Source: Acidobacteriota bacterium (GTDB taxonomy: Bacteria > Acidobacteriota > Vicinamibacteria > Vicinamibacterales > UBA8438). Taken from it: DNA of 64,000 nt. The notes beneath the pieces are model-generated. The model saw only the letters and a program-made list of their open reading frames with translations. It searched no databases and was not told the DNA's origin. This document shows positions 1 through 8,538 of this stretch, in pieces. Position 1 is the stretch's first letter; every line of letters starts with the position of its first letter. The DNA is taken from contig VXME01000067.1 of NCBI GenBank assembly GCA_009861545.1, forward strand, positions 62,001-126,000. The letters run 5' to 3'. Both the position numbers and the translations under genes were made by a program.

Positions 1-1330
1 GGCGGTCGCGTATCCGCTGGAAGCTGATGCGCGCCTGGTTCACCGCGCTGCCGAACGTGCTGTCGAGCTGGCCGACCGTCGAGTTGGTCGCGCTCTCGAA
101 CAGGTAGAAGTTGTCGGTGAAGCGGTAGCGGAAGTTCGACTGCGACCCGACGTCGGCGGCGCCGTTCACGTAGTTGTGGCGCAGCGAGAGGCGCTGCCCC
201 GGCGCCAGGTTGACGTCGGTGCGGACGAAGAGCTTGTCGTTGGGGTTCCCGCGGATGATCTCTCCGAACCCGCCGGGGACGTCGTAGCCGTAGCGGCTGT
301 TGGCGATCTGCACGATGCGCTGCGCGGCGGCCAGGCGGCCGAAGTCGACGCCCGACGATCCGTCGAGCGAGTAGCCCACCGGGGTCTCGCGCCGCTGGCT
401 CTCGAAATTGGCGAAGAAGAAGGCGCGGTTGCGGGCCAGCGGGCCACCGACGCTGGCGCCCTGCTGGCGGTCGAAGAAGGTGGCGATGGGCACGTCGTCG
501 ACGCCGCTGCCGACCAGGCCCTCGTTGCGGCTGTAGAAGTAGCCGGTCCCGCTGAAGGCGTTCGAGCCGCTGCGCGTGATGACGTTGATGCCGCCGCCGG
601 AGAAGCCGCTCTGCCGCACGTCGTAGGGCGCCACCACGAGCTGCAGCTCGCTGACCGCGTCGAGGCTGATCGGCTGCGTGTTCGCCTGCCCGCCCGGCGT
701 CCCCTGCCGCGCGAGGCCGAACAGGTCGTTGTTCACCGCGCCGTCGATCTGAATGTTGTTGTAGCGGCCGCTCCGGCCCGCGACGCTGAGGAAGCTCTCG
801 GAGTCGGCGTTGCGGCTCGTCTTCACGAAGAACGGGTTCACGCGCGCGAAGTCCTGCAGGCTGCGCTCGAGGGTCGGCAGGGTCTCGATGACCCCGGTGG
901 CGACCCCCGCGGTCGTCCCCGAGCGCGACGGCGAGAACACCTCGCTCGCCGCCGCGACCACCTCCACCGTCTCGGTCAGCGTGGCGAGCTGCAGCGTGAC
1001 CGGCACCTCCGTGGCCTCGCCGAGGGCCACGACGACGCCGGAGAGCGACCGCGTCCCGAAGCCGCTCATCGCGACCTCGAGGTCGTAGGGCCCGACCTGC
1101 ACGTTGAGCAGGTCGAAGCGTCCGTCGGCCCGCGTGAAGGCCTCGTATCTCGTGCCGGTCGGGGCGTGCACCGCGACCACCCCGGCCCCCGGCAGCACGC
1201 CCTGCTGCGCGTCGCGCACGACGCCCCCGATCATGCCGGTCGTGGCGTTCTGCGCCCCGCCGACGGCTGCCGACCCGAGCAGGGCCGCGACCAGAGTTGT
1301 TCCTGCAATCCACTGCGTACGACGATTCAT
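1..1330 (-). CDS. TonB-dependent receptor, Oar-like (N-terminal part, runs off window)
   Basis: This is the first ~443 residues of an outer-membrane receptor whose C-terminus lies beyond position 1. The ATG at 1330 opens a signal peptide (MNRRTQWIAG, hydrophobic core, then VGGAQ). A CarboxypepD-type regulatory domain follows at about residues 30-110, with the pattern MIGGVVRDAQQGVLPGAGV. Next comes a plug domain with IQIDGAVNNDLFGLARQG, ISLDAVSELQLVVAPYDV and GGGINVITRSGSN. The early barrel contains FFDRQQGASVGGPLARNR. These are the signatures of Oar-type TonB-dependent receptors that import large solutes. The substrate cannot be read from the sequence, and no SusD-like partner is visible on this side. 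Confidence 0.88.
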   Translation of the reverse strand, partial: MNRRTQWIAGTTLVAALLGSAAVGGAQNATTGMIGGVVRDAQQGVLPGAGVVAVHAPTGTRYEAFTRADGRFDLLNVQVGPYDLEVAMSGFGTRSLSGVVVALGEATEVPVTLQLATLTETVEVVAAASEVFSPSRSGTTAGVATGVIETLPTLERSLQDFARVNPFFVKTSRNADSESFLSVAGRSGRYNNIQIDGAVNNDLFGLARQGTPGGQANTQPISLDAVSELQLVVAPYDVRQSGFSGGGINVITRSGSNAFSGTGYFYSRNEGLVGSGVDDVPIATFFDRQQGASVGGPLARNRAFFFANFESQRRETPVGYSLDGSSGVDFGRLAAAQRIVQIANSRYGYDVPGGFGEIIRGNPNDKLFVRTDVNLAPGQRLSLRHNYVNGAADVGSQSNFRYRFTDNFYLFESATNSTVGQLDSTFGSAVNQARISFQRIRDR

Positions 1331-1595
1331 CTCAGGTAGACCTCCATGGATTTGCAGTGTACGGGGTCGCTGTGTCCGCCGCGCAACGGCATCGTACCGG
1401 GCCGCGAAAATCGGCAGGAGCGCCGAAACCTGCAATGCACCCGGCGCAGCGCCACGCGCGCCTGCCCGCAAGCCTTGGAGCGCCCAGCCGTCAGCGACCG
1501 TGCCGACTGCTAGACTCAGACACTGAGCGGCCCCACGGCACGGCCGTCGGAGTTGTGCGCCGCACGAGAATCGCACCCCGGAACGGAAGGACGAA

Positions 1596-2111
1596 ATGGC
1601 CATCAGCGACAGTCTGCTGCCGGAATTCGATCAGGAGATCGCGGGCGCCCGCAGGACGCTCGAGCGCGTGCCCGCAGACAAGTTCGACTGGCGGCCGCAC
1701 CCCAAGTCGGGCACGATGGTCTGGCTGGCCGGCCACCTCGCCAACCTCCCCTCGTGGGCGCCGCTGACCATCAACCAGGACGAGCTGGATCTGGCGCCCG
1801 GAGGCAAGCAGATGGACCCGCCGCCGCCGCCCGCCGACACCGCGGAGCTCGTAGCGACGTTCGACCGGCATGCGGCCGAGGCTCGGGCCGCGATCGCCGC
1901 CGCCGGCGACGCGGACCTGATGAAGCCGTGGACACTGCTGAGCAACGGCCAGACGCTGATGACCCTGCCGAAGGTGGCGGTGCTGCGCAGCTTCGTCATG
2001 AACCACCTGATCCACCACCGCGCGCAACTCGGGGTGTACCTGCGGCTCAACGACATCCCCGTGCCGTCGATCTACGGGCCGTCGGCCGACGAGGCGCCGC
2101 CTGGTTTCTGA
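1596..2111 (+). CDS. DinB-family four-helix protein
   Basis: A 171-residue cytoplasmic protein. It starts at ATG 1596, 7 nt after a purine-rich GGAAGGA stretch. The conserved His of the putative metal triad appear in WLAGHLANLPSW near residue 49 and in MNHLIHHRAQLGVYLRL near residues 132-137. This spacing is typical of the DinB/YfiT metalloenzyme fold, which includes thiol transferases and DNA-damage-inducible proteins of unknown reaction. The length matches the family. It stands alone between two genes of opposite orientation, so context gives no substrate. Family assignment is firm; function is not. Confidence 0.8.
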   Translation: MAISDSLLPEFDQEIAGARRTLERVPADKFDWRPHPKSGTMVWLAGHLANLPSWAPLTINQDELDLAPGGKQMDPPPPPADTAELVATFDRHAAEARAAIAAAGDADLMKPWTLLSNGQTLMTLPKVAVLRSFVMNHLIHHRAQLGVYLRLNDIPVPSIYGPSADEAPPGF

Positions 2112-2187
2112 CCGACGGGCGACGAAGGGTGACAGCGAGGCTTCCGACACCGCGCGCCCGGCGGTAGGCGCCAGCCGGTGTCGCGCG

Positions 2188-4887
2188 CTAGTCGGCCCGC
2201 AGCGTCGCGAGCGGATCGGCCTTCGCGGCCCGCCGTGACGGCACGAAACAGGCCAACAGCGCCACGCCCGCCAGTAGACCGCCCGTGAAGGCATACACGA
2301 CGGGGTCGGTCGGACTGACGTCGACGAGAAAACCGGCGGTGAGTCGCGCGGCGCCGGCAGCGGCGGCAGCGCCGAGCGCCAGCCCGAGCGTCGTGAGCGC
2401 GACGCCTCGACCGAGCGCGAGCCCGACGATGGCTGCAGAGGTGGCCCCCAGGGCGGTGCGGATGCCGAACTCCTGCTTCCGCTGGACCACCGCGTGCGAC
2501 ACGACGCCGTAGAGTCCTACCGTCGCGAGAAGCAGGCCGAGCATACCGAAAGCCCCGATGACCGCGGCCCCGACGCGCACGCTGACCAGCATCGCCATCG
2601 AGCGCACCACGCCGTCCATGGCGCCGGCATCGAGGATCGCCAGGGTCGGATCGTGCCGGCGAACCGTCTCGGAGACCATCGAGATTGCGGCGCTGACCGG
2701 TCCGTCCGTGTGCACGTGCAGCGTGGCCGCCCCCATCAGCCGGGGCCCGAACGGATAGAGGACGAACGGCGGCCGGTCGAACGGCGACTGCGACATGTGC
2801 GCGTCACGCGCCACCCCTATCACCTCGAATGGCGCGTCCCCCGTGTCGGCGTTGACGATCCGGCGGCCGACCGCGTCCTGTCCGGGCCAGAACCGCCGCG
2901 CCGCGCTCTCGCTGACGACAGCCACCCGCCGGTCGCTCTCGCCGTCTTCCTCACGAAACCCGCGTCCGCGGAGCACCGGAATGCCGACGGTGGCGAAGAA
3001 GCCCGGGTCGACGCTGTTCACGGCGACGATGGCCGCGTCGGGCTCGGCCGCGGTGCCGCCGTCCAGGGTGAACACGCTCCCCGAGCTCCGGCCCGGCGAC
3101 ACCGGCGCCCTGCGCGCCCAGCTCGCCGACCTGACGCCGGGCAGGGCGGCGACGTCGTCGACGATCTCCCGGTAGAGCGCACGGGCCTGCTCCGGGTCGT
3201 ATCCCTGGGCGAGCGGATCGACCGACAGCACCAGGAGATCGTCGGTTCGAAAACCGAAGTCGATCGCACGGGCGTTCCGGCTGCTCTGCACGAAGAGCCC
3301 GGCGCAGACCAGGAGCACCATGGAGACGGCGACCTGGACCACGACGAGCCCGTTCGTAAGGCGCCGGCCCGGGGCGGCCCCGCCGGAACCGCGGCCACCC
3401 GAGCCGATGGCGCGCGCGAGATCCATCCGCGTCGCGCGCAACGCCGGCGCGAGGCCGGCGAGCAGTCCGGCGGCGATCGCGATCGTCGCCGTGAATCCGA
3501 AGACCCGCCAATCCAGGGACGCTTCGAAGCGCAATTGCTCGATGCCGGCGCCCATCGCGGCGCCGGCCATGACCAGATCGGCGGTCCATAGCGCGGCGAC
3601 TCCACCGCCGACTCCGCCTGCCAGCGCCAGCAGTACGCTCTCGGTGACCAACTGCCGCACGAGCCGCCGCCGGGTCGCACCCAGGCCCGCGCGCAGGGCC
3701 ATCTCCTGCCGCCGCGCGACGCCGCGCCCCACCAGAAGGGTGCCGACGTTGGCGATGGCGATGAGCAGTACGAGCGAGGCGAGGGCCATCACGACGGCCA
3801 TGAGGGGCGCCGTGTGGCGCGACGCGCCGGGGATCGGTCTCGCGTCGCGCTCGGACACGACGTAGAGCTCGCTGTAGCGGCTCGCGTCCGGGTACTCGGC
3901 GGCCAGCGCGCCGGCGAGCACGTCGAGCTGGGCGGCTGCTTCGGCGACCGTGACGCCGGACCGCAGGCGTCCGGTCAGGATGAACGACTCCGGAAGCCGG
4001 TTGGTCAGCAGCTCCGACCATCCCGGCTCGACCAGCGCGCCCTCGGTGGCAGGGACGAACAGCTCGGTGGGCACCAGGCCGTTGGTCCCGATGAAGTCCT
4101 CCGGCGCGATCCCGATGACGGTCATGTTCGCGGGCCCGAGGCGCACAACCTGTCCGATGACCGCGGGGTCCCCGCCGAACCGCGACTGCCACGCGTGATG
4201 GGCCAACACGACGAACGGCGCGTCGCCGGGACGGCGTCCTTCTCCGGGAAGGAACGTGCGGCCGCGCACGGCGCTCAACCCCAGAACGTCGAAGTAGTTG
4301 TCGCTGACGTATTCGATCCAGATCTGCTCCGCCGCGCGGCCGTCTGTCGACAGCAGCTCTTCGGCCAGGGTGTGGGCCGCCAGACCCTCGAAGACGTCGT
4401 TGCGCTCCCGGTAGTCGAGGTATTCGGGATACGACAGTGCGTGCGGGAACTCCGAGGTGTGCTCGTCGAGCTGCGCCACGACCACGAGCTCGTCGGGGTC
4501 GGGCACCGGCAGGGGCTGGAAGAGCAAGGCTCTCGTGACGGTGGCGACCGCGGCGGTGGCGCCGATGCCGATCGACAACGTCAGCGCCGCCGCCGCCGTG
4601 AACCCGGCGCGGCGCAACAGACCGCGCACCCCTGTTCTCACATCGGTCCGCAGGTCGTCGAGCCACGGCCAGCCCCGCTGGTCGCGCAGCGCCTCCATCG
4701 CCTGGGGAAGGCCGCCCAGGCGCACCCGCGCCATCCGTGCAGCCTCTGCATGGGAGTAGCCCTTCGCGCGAAGCTCCTCCGCCGCCTGTTCGAGATGGAA
4801 GCGCAGCTCGCGCTCGAGATCGTGATCGGCCGGGTTGCGCCGGAGAGCGCCCCACAGACGACGCAGGCACTCACGAAGGACGGTCAT
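2188..4887 (-). CDS. ADOP-family duplicated permease (FtsX/MacB-like)
   Basis: An 899-residue inner-membrane protein. An N-terminal cytosolic helical prefix (DHDLERELRFHLEQAAEELR, then the AARMARVRLGG region) precedes a first MacB periplasmic core and FtsX unit at about residues 75-460. A second, similar unit follows at about 490-895 and ends FVPSRRAAKADPLATLRAD. The repeated ending of each half (ARRQEMALRAGLGATRRRL and QRKQEFGIRTALGATSAAI) shows the internal duplication. This is the architecture called acidobacterial duplicated orphan permease. Family members often sit beside PadR regulators, but none is present here and no ABC ATPase is adjacent. Its substrate is unknown; it is probably an export or mechanotransmission permease. 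Confidence 0.9.
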   Translation of the reverse strand: MTVLRECLRRLWGALRRNPADHDLERELRFHLEQAAEELRAKGYSHAEAARMARVRLGGLPQAMEALRDQRGWPWLDDLRTDVRTGVRGLLRRAGFTAAAALTLSIGIGATAAVATVTRALLFQPLPVPDPDELVVVAQLDEHTSEFPHALSYPEYLDYRERNDVFEGLAAHTLAEELLSTDGRAAEQIWIEYVSDNYFDVLGLSAVRGRTFLPGEGRRPGDAPFVVLAHHAWQSRFGGDPAVIGQVVRLGPANMTVIGIAPEDFIGTNGLVPTELFVPATEGALVEPGWSELLTNRLPESFILTGRLRSGVTVAEAAAQLDVLAGALAAEYPDASRYSELYVVSERDARPIPGASRHTAPLMAVVMALASLVLLIAIANVGTLLVGRGVARRQEMALRAGLGATRRRLVRQLVTESVLLALAGGVGGGVAALWTADLVMAGAAMGAGIEQLRFEASLDWRVFGFTATIAIAAGLLAGLAPALRATRMDLARAIGSGGRGSGGAAPGRRLTNGLVVVQVAVSMVLLVCAGLFVQSSRNARAIDFGFRTDDLLVLSVDPLAQGYDPEQARALYREIVDDVAALPGVRSASWARRAPVSPGRSSGSVFTLDGGTAAEPDAAIVAVNSVDPGFFATVGIPVLRGRGFREEDGESDRRVAVVSESAARRFWPGQDAVGRRIVNADTGDAPFEVIGVARDAHMSQSPFDRPPFVLYPFGPRLMGAATLHVHTDGPVSAAISMVSETVRRHDPTLAILDAGAMDGVVRSMAMLVSVRVGAAVIGAFGMLGLLLATVGLYGVVSHAVVQRKQEFGIRTALGATSAAIVGLALGRGVALTTLGLALGAAAAAGAARLTAGFLVDVSPTDPVVYAFTGGLLAGVALLACFVPSRRAAKADPLATLRAD

Positions 4888-5111
4888 CGTGAAGCCACCT
4901 GGTTGAGGGTGCCGTGAAGGACCTCCGCCCGCAACGACTCTCTATTAGGCATCCCAATGAAAGTATCGCACGTTCCGTTAGAATGTCAAATAGAATGCCG
5001 GGCCGATCCCCGAGATCGTCCGCACTTCCGTACGGGAACGAACGCGGCCACCGGGACGGGGGAGACGGCAGTCGGCGTTCCGTGCCGGGATCGTGCTACG
5101 GTTGCCCCACC
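4888..5111. promoter_or_regulatory. Divergent intergenic region between the ADOP permease and the PQQ dehydrogenase
   Basis: These 224 bases separate two divergent genes and should carry both promoters. The stretch around 4940-4995 is clearly less GC-rich than its surroundings and holds several -10-like hexamers, such as TAGAAT near 4978. No clear dyad operator or strong -35/-10 pair stands out, so only the region is reported. Confidence 0.3.
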
Positions 5112-6911
5112 ATGCCGAACGCCACACCGATCCGCTCGACAATCGCCCGCCGGCCGCTCGTCCCGACGATGCTTCTGGCCGTCGCCGCCGCCCTCCTCGC
5201 GCCGACAACGGTGGCCGCCCAGGCCGATGCCGCGGACGAGTTCGTGCCGGTGACCGACGCGATGCTCCAGGACCCGGCCGCCGGCGACTGGCTGACCTGG
5301 CGCCGGACGCTGGACGGCTGGGCCTACAGCCCGCTGGACCGGATCGACCGCGAGAACGTCGGCGATCTGCGCATGGTCTGGACGCGCGCGCTCGCGCCGG
5401 GGCGCCAGGAGGGCACGCCGCTGGCGTATGACGGCGTCCTCTACATGCCGCAGGCGAGCGACGTCATCGAGGCGATCGACGCGGCGACCGGTGACCTGAT
5501 CTGGGCGCACCGCCGCGACCTGCCCGAGGACGTGTACCAGTACGTCGGCGGCAACTCGCGCAACAACCGCAACATCGCGATCTACGATCGGTTCATCATC
5601 AACACCAGCGACGACAGCTATGCGTTCGGACTCGACGCCGCGACCGGCGAGATCGCCTGGGAAACGCAGATCTTCGACTACCGGGAGACCCCTGCCGGGC
5701 ACAGCTCGGGGCCGATCATCGCCGACGGCAAGGTGATCTCCGGGCGGAGCTGCCGCCCCGCCGGGGGCCCGGAATCGTGCGTGATCGTCGCGCACGACGC
5801 GCTCACCGGCGAGGAGCTGTGGCGCCGCCGGACCGTGCCGGCGCCCGGCGAGCCGGGCGACGAGACCTGGGGCGGCGTGCCCTACGAGCAACGGGTCCAT
5901 GTCGGCACCTGGATGCCGGCCAGCTACGACCCCGAGCTGCGCCTCATCTACCAGGGCACGTCGGTCACCTCGCCGGCCCCCAAGTTCATGCTCGGCGGCG
6001 TCGAGAACACGCACCTGTACCACAACTCCACGCTGGCCCTCGACGTCGACACGGGCGAGATCCGCTGGTACTACCAGCACATGAACGACCATTGGGACCT
6101 CGACCACCCCTTCGAGCGCATCCTGCTCGACACCGCGGTCGCGCCCGACCCGGACGCAGTGAGCTGGATCAACCCGCGCATCCGGCCGGGCGAGGTCCGC
6201 AAGGTGATGACCGGCATCCCCGGCAAGACCGGCCTGGTCTACACCCTCGACCGCGAGACGGGCGAGTTCCTCTGGGCCACCCCGACGATCGCCCAGAACG
6301 TGATCAGCCACATCGACGGCGCGACCGGGGCGGTGACCGAGAACGCCGAGGTGATCTTCACCGCCGAGGGACAGCAGGTCCTCGCCTGCCCCAACATGCA
6401 CGGCGGCAAGGACTGGGAGGCGGGCGCCTACAGCCCGCTGACCAACACCATGTACATGCCGCTGCGCAACATGTGCCAGCGGCTCCTGGCAACGACCTCG
6501 CCCGACGCCTCGCACCGCATCTACGCCCTGGCCGTCCGCCACGAGCTGGCGCCCGGCACCGAGCAGCTCGGCACCGTCTACGCCATCTCCGCGGAGACCG
6601 GCGAAACGAAGTGGCTGCACCAGCAGCGGGCCGCGACCCTGTCGCTCGTCGCCACCGGCGGCGGCCTCGTCTTCGGCGGGGACGCGAACGGCCGCTTCCG
6701 CGCCTTCGATCAGGAGACCGGCGAGGTACTGTGGGAGATCAACCTCGGGTCTCCCGTCTCCGGCTTCCCGATCAGCTATGCCGTCGACGGCCGGCAGTAC
6801 ATCGCGGTGGGCACGGGACCGGCCGCGACCACGGCGAGCTTCCTGCAGTTGACGCCCGAGCTGCGCCCGAGCAACGGCAACAACCTGTTCGTCTTCGCGC
6901 TACAGAACTGA
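5112..6911 (+). CDS. Secreted PQQ-dependent alcohol dehydrogenase-like propeller protein
   Basis: A 599-residue periplasmic quinoprotein starting at ATG 5112 with a signal peptide (MPNATPIRSTIARRPLVPTM, cleavage near TVAAQA). The open frame continues upstream, but without a signal-like or ribosome-site context. Repeated propeller blades carry TG-E-W motifs (AATGDLIWAHR, AATGEIAWETQ, TGEELWRRR, TGEVLWEINLG). Cys residues in RSCRPAGGPESC and the block ACPNMHGGKDWEAGAYSP match the family. The active-site region reads HWDLDH, with D329 as the presumed base and D331 two residues later. There is no CXXCH, so electrons must leave through a separate cytochrome. The exact alcohol or sugar substrate is unknown. 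Confidence 0.88.
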   Translation: MPNATPIRSTIARRPLVPTMLLAVAAALLAPTTVAAQADAADEFVPVTDAMLQDPAAGDWLTWRRTLDGWAYSPLDRIDRENVGDLRMVWTRALAPGRQEGTPLAYDGVLYMPQASDVIEAIDAATGDLIWAHRRDLPEDVYQYVGGNSRNNRNIAIYDRFIINTSDDSYAFGLDAATGEIAWETQIFDYRETPAGHSSGPIIADGKVISGRSCRPAGGPESCVIVAHDALTGEELWRRRTVPAPGEPGDETWGGVPYEQRVHVGTWMPASYDPELRLIYQGTSVTSPAPKFMLGGVENTHLYHNSTLALDVDTGEIRWYYQHMNDHWDLDHPFERILLDTAVAPDPDAVSWINPRIRPGEVRKVMTGIPGKTGLVYTLDRETGEFLWATPTIAQNVISHIDGATGAVTENAEVIFTAEGQQVLACPNMHGGKDWEAGAYSPLTNTMYMPLRNMCQRLLATTSPDASHRIYALAVRHELAPGTEQLGTVYAISAETGETKWLHQQRAATLSLVATGGGLVFGGDANGRFRAFDQETGEVLWEINLGSPVSGFPISYAVDGRQYIAVGTGPAATTASFLQLTPELRPSNGNNLFVFALQN

Positions 6912-6912
6912 T

Positions 6913-6959
6913 ATTTCTGTAACCTGTTTATTTACAAACCAGTTACTGAAATACAGAAA
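6913..6959 (+). terminator. AT-rich overlapping inverted repeats just after the PQQ dehydrogenase
   Basis: The hairpin begins two bases after the stop codon. A 17-base arm at 6913-6929 pairs with 6936-6952 at 14 of 17 positions around a 6-base loop. A second, exact pairing links TTTCTGTA (6914-6921) with TACAGAAA (6952-6959). The stretch is strikingly AT-rich for this genome. A transcription terminator for the upstream gene is the simplest reading, although there is no long T run. Confidence 0.45.
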
Positions 6960-7304
6960 CGACATTTGCCACGTACGTTACCACGATGTCAGGACCACCG
7001 AGCTGAGGTCCCACGTCAGGTTCCGGTGTTCCGGGTTCCGGCCGTTCCGGCTTGCGGCAACCGGTCTGTGAGGGTAATGGCCAAGCACCATGAGCTGTGT
7101 CTTGACGAGCTGCGGGAAGAACTGACCGAGGTCAGGCGAGGCGGGGATAACTTCTGGCGCGATCGCCTTTCTGGAGAGGTGGATCGCCTCAGAGTGAGGC
7201 TCGGCGTCGGGGCCGTCAGTGTCGTTCGCGGCGAGGACGATGCCAGATGCTGTTCCGACCTGCCTGGATACAGCCGGGCCGCTGACCAAGCGTCTCAAGA
7301 CTCA
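6960..7304. other. Gene-poor stretch, no supported gene
   Basis: About 345 bases between the hairpin and the lipoprotein gene. Both strands hold open frames of roughly 100-145 codons here, but neither shows a recognisable motif, a ribosome site or a family resemblance. I see nothing that can be called. Confidence 0.4.
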
Positions 7305-7778
7305 TCATTCCTTCGTCAGCGTCGCGTTGAGGCGGAACTGCCCACACTCGGCGGTCTCTACCACCTGGCCGAACGTTGCCGTCCCGTCCGAGAACACGAG
7401 TGACATGGTGACGCCGTGCTCGCCGCAGTCGGGGTCATTCGCCGCCTCGCTGACAAAGCTGTCGCCGGGGAACATGAACTCTCCGGCCTCGTTGATCGTT
7501 CCGGTGACCGTCCCGATCTCCTCAGTCTCGCCGAACAACGACATCGAGCCGCTCACCGTCACCTGCGAACCGGACTGGGTGACATCGATCCGCATGGTGC
7601 CGTTGATCGGCTCCTGACCAAGCTCGTCCACCACGAGCACTACGGTCCCCGAGTAGGCACCGGCGACATCGGGGTACGGTGACGGCGCTGCGGGACTGGA
7701 ACCGTCGCACGCTGCGACGACAATCGCGAGCCCGAGAAGCAAGCGCGGCATGTCCTGAGTGAGCAAGTTGGGTCGCAT
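7305..7778 (-). CDS. Small predicted lipoprotein, unknown function
   Basis: A 157-residue exported protein with a lipobox (LAIVVAAC followed by DGSSPAAPS), so it is likely lipid-anchored. ATG 7778, preceded by CAGGAA, gives a 24-residue signal; ATG 7751 is the alternative. The mature part is rich in beta-prone segments (YSGTVVLVVDELG, GTMRIDVTQSGSQVTVSGSM, ATFGQVVETAECGQFRLNA) and has Cys near its middle and end. That suggests a small beta-barrel or lipocalin-like fold similar to other short acidobacterial lipoproteins. No function can be assigned. It lies next to an IS630 remnant. Confidence 0.6.
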   Translation of the reverse strand: MRPNLLTQDMPRLLLGLAIVVAACDGSSPAAPSPYPDVAGAYSGTVVLVVDELGQEPINGTMRIDVTQSGSQVTVSGSMSLFGETEEIGTVTGTINEAGEFMFPGDSFVSEAANDPDCGEHGVTMSLVFSDGTATFGQVVETAECGQFRLNATLTKE

Positions 7779-7865
7779 GTTCCTGATTCTATAGTGATCA
7801 ACTGCCACCGCCAGGTTCACCCGCTCCGCGCACGCGATGGCGGCCGCACGCGCCAGCTCGTTCTG

Positions 7866-8430
7866 TCAACAACGCTTCCTCTTCGTGTGCCCCGCCAATT
7901 CCTGCACGCTGCAGAGAACATCGCGGCGAAGGCGTTGCTGCGTCAGCTTGCTGAACCAGTTCTCGACGAGGTTGAGCCACGAACCGCTGGTGGGCGTGAA
8001 GTGCAGTTTGAAGCGCGGGCGAGCGGCCAGCCACTTGCGAAACTTCTTGTGCTTCTCGTCCACGCACAGCGCCACGGCCTTGTTCGGCGGGTTCAGGTAG
8101 AGCCCGACGACGTCGGTCAGCTTCTCGACGAAGGCCGGGTCTTTCGACAACTTGAACGTCGTGATGCGGTGCGCCTGCAGGCTGTGCGCGTCCCAGATGC
8201 GCTGGACGGTCGAGCGGCTCACCCCGGCTGCCTTGGCCATCGAGCGAAAACTCCAATGCGTGGCGCCCGGCGGCGTCTCGTGCAAGGTGGCATGCACGAT
8301 GGCAGGACCTGGTGGGCTGTGATCTCGGGCTTGCGTCCGCGGCCAGAACGTACCTCCCCAACCGAATCGAGTCCATCGGTGAGAAGCGCGCGCGCCAGTT
8401 CAACACCGTCGGCCGGCTGATGTCGAGCGT
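7866..8430 (-). pseudogene. Degraded IS630-family transposase
   Basis: Three pieces of one IS630-type transposase lie in different frames. The helix-turn-helix part LDISRPTVLNWRARF is at about 8427-8377. GRGRKPEITAHQV is in a second frame near 8340. A longer piece runs from about 8297 to 7866, with GATHWSFRSMAKAAGVSRST, IWDAHSLQAHRITTFKLS, VALCVDEK and PRFKLHFTPTSGSWLNLVE. After VDEK the text jumps directly to HKKFRKWLA. In the family about 80 residues with the central catalytic Asp separate these motifs, so they are deleted. The 3' end stops after SVQELAG. Terminal inverted repeats were not found. The copy cannot be active. Confidence 0.85.
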
Positions 8431-8538
8431 GCGAGATGCGACTGTTCGCCGCGCCGTCCGCCGGCCATCCGGCTTTCGCGTGCGTGAGGTCGGAACATCC
8501 GTCATCCTGGAACGGGCTGCGGCAGACCACCCAGCCGT

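Noticed and set aside
6978-7298. A 106-codon minus-strand frame in the gap after the PQQ dehydrogenase
   Set aside because: No ribosome site, no recognisable domain, and a competing frame of similar length lies on the other strand.
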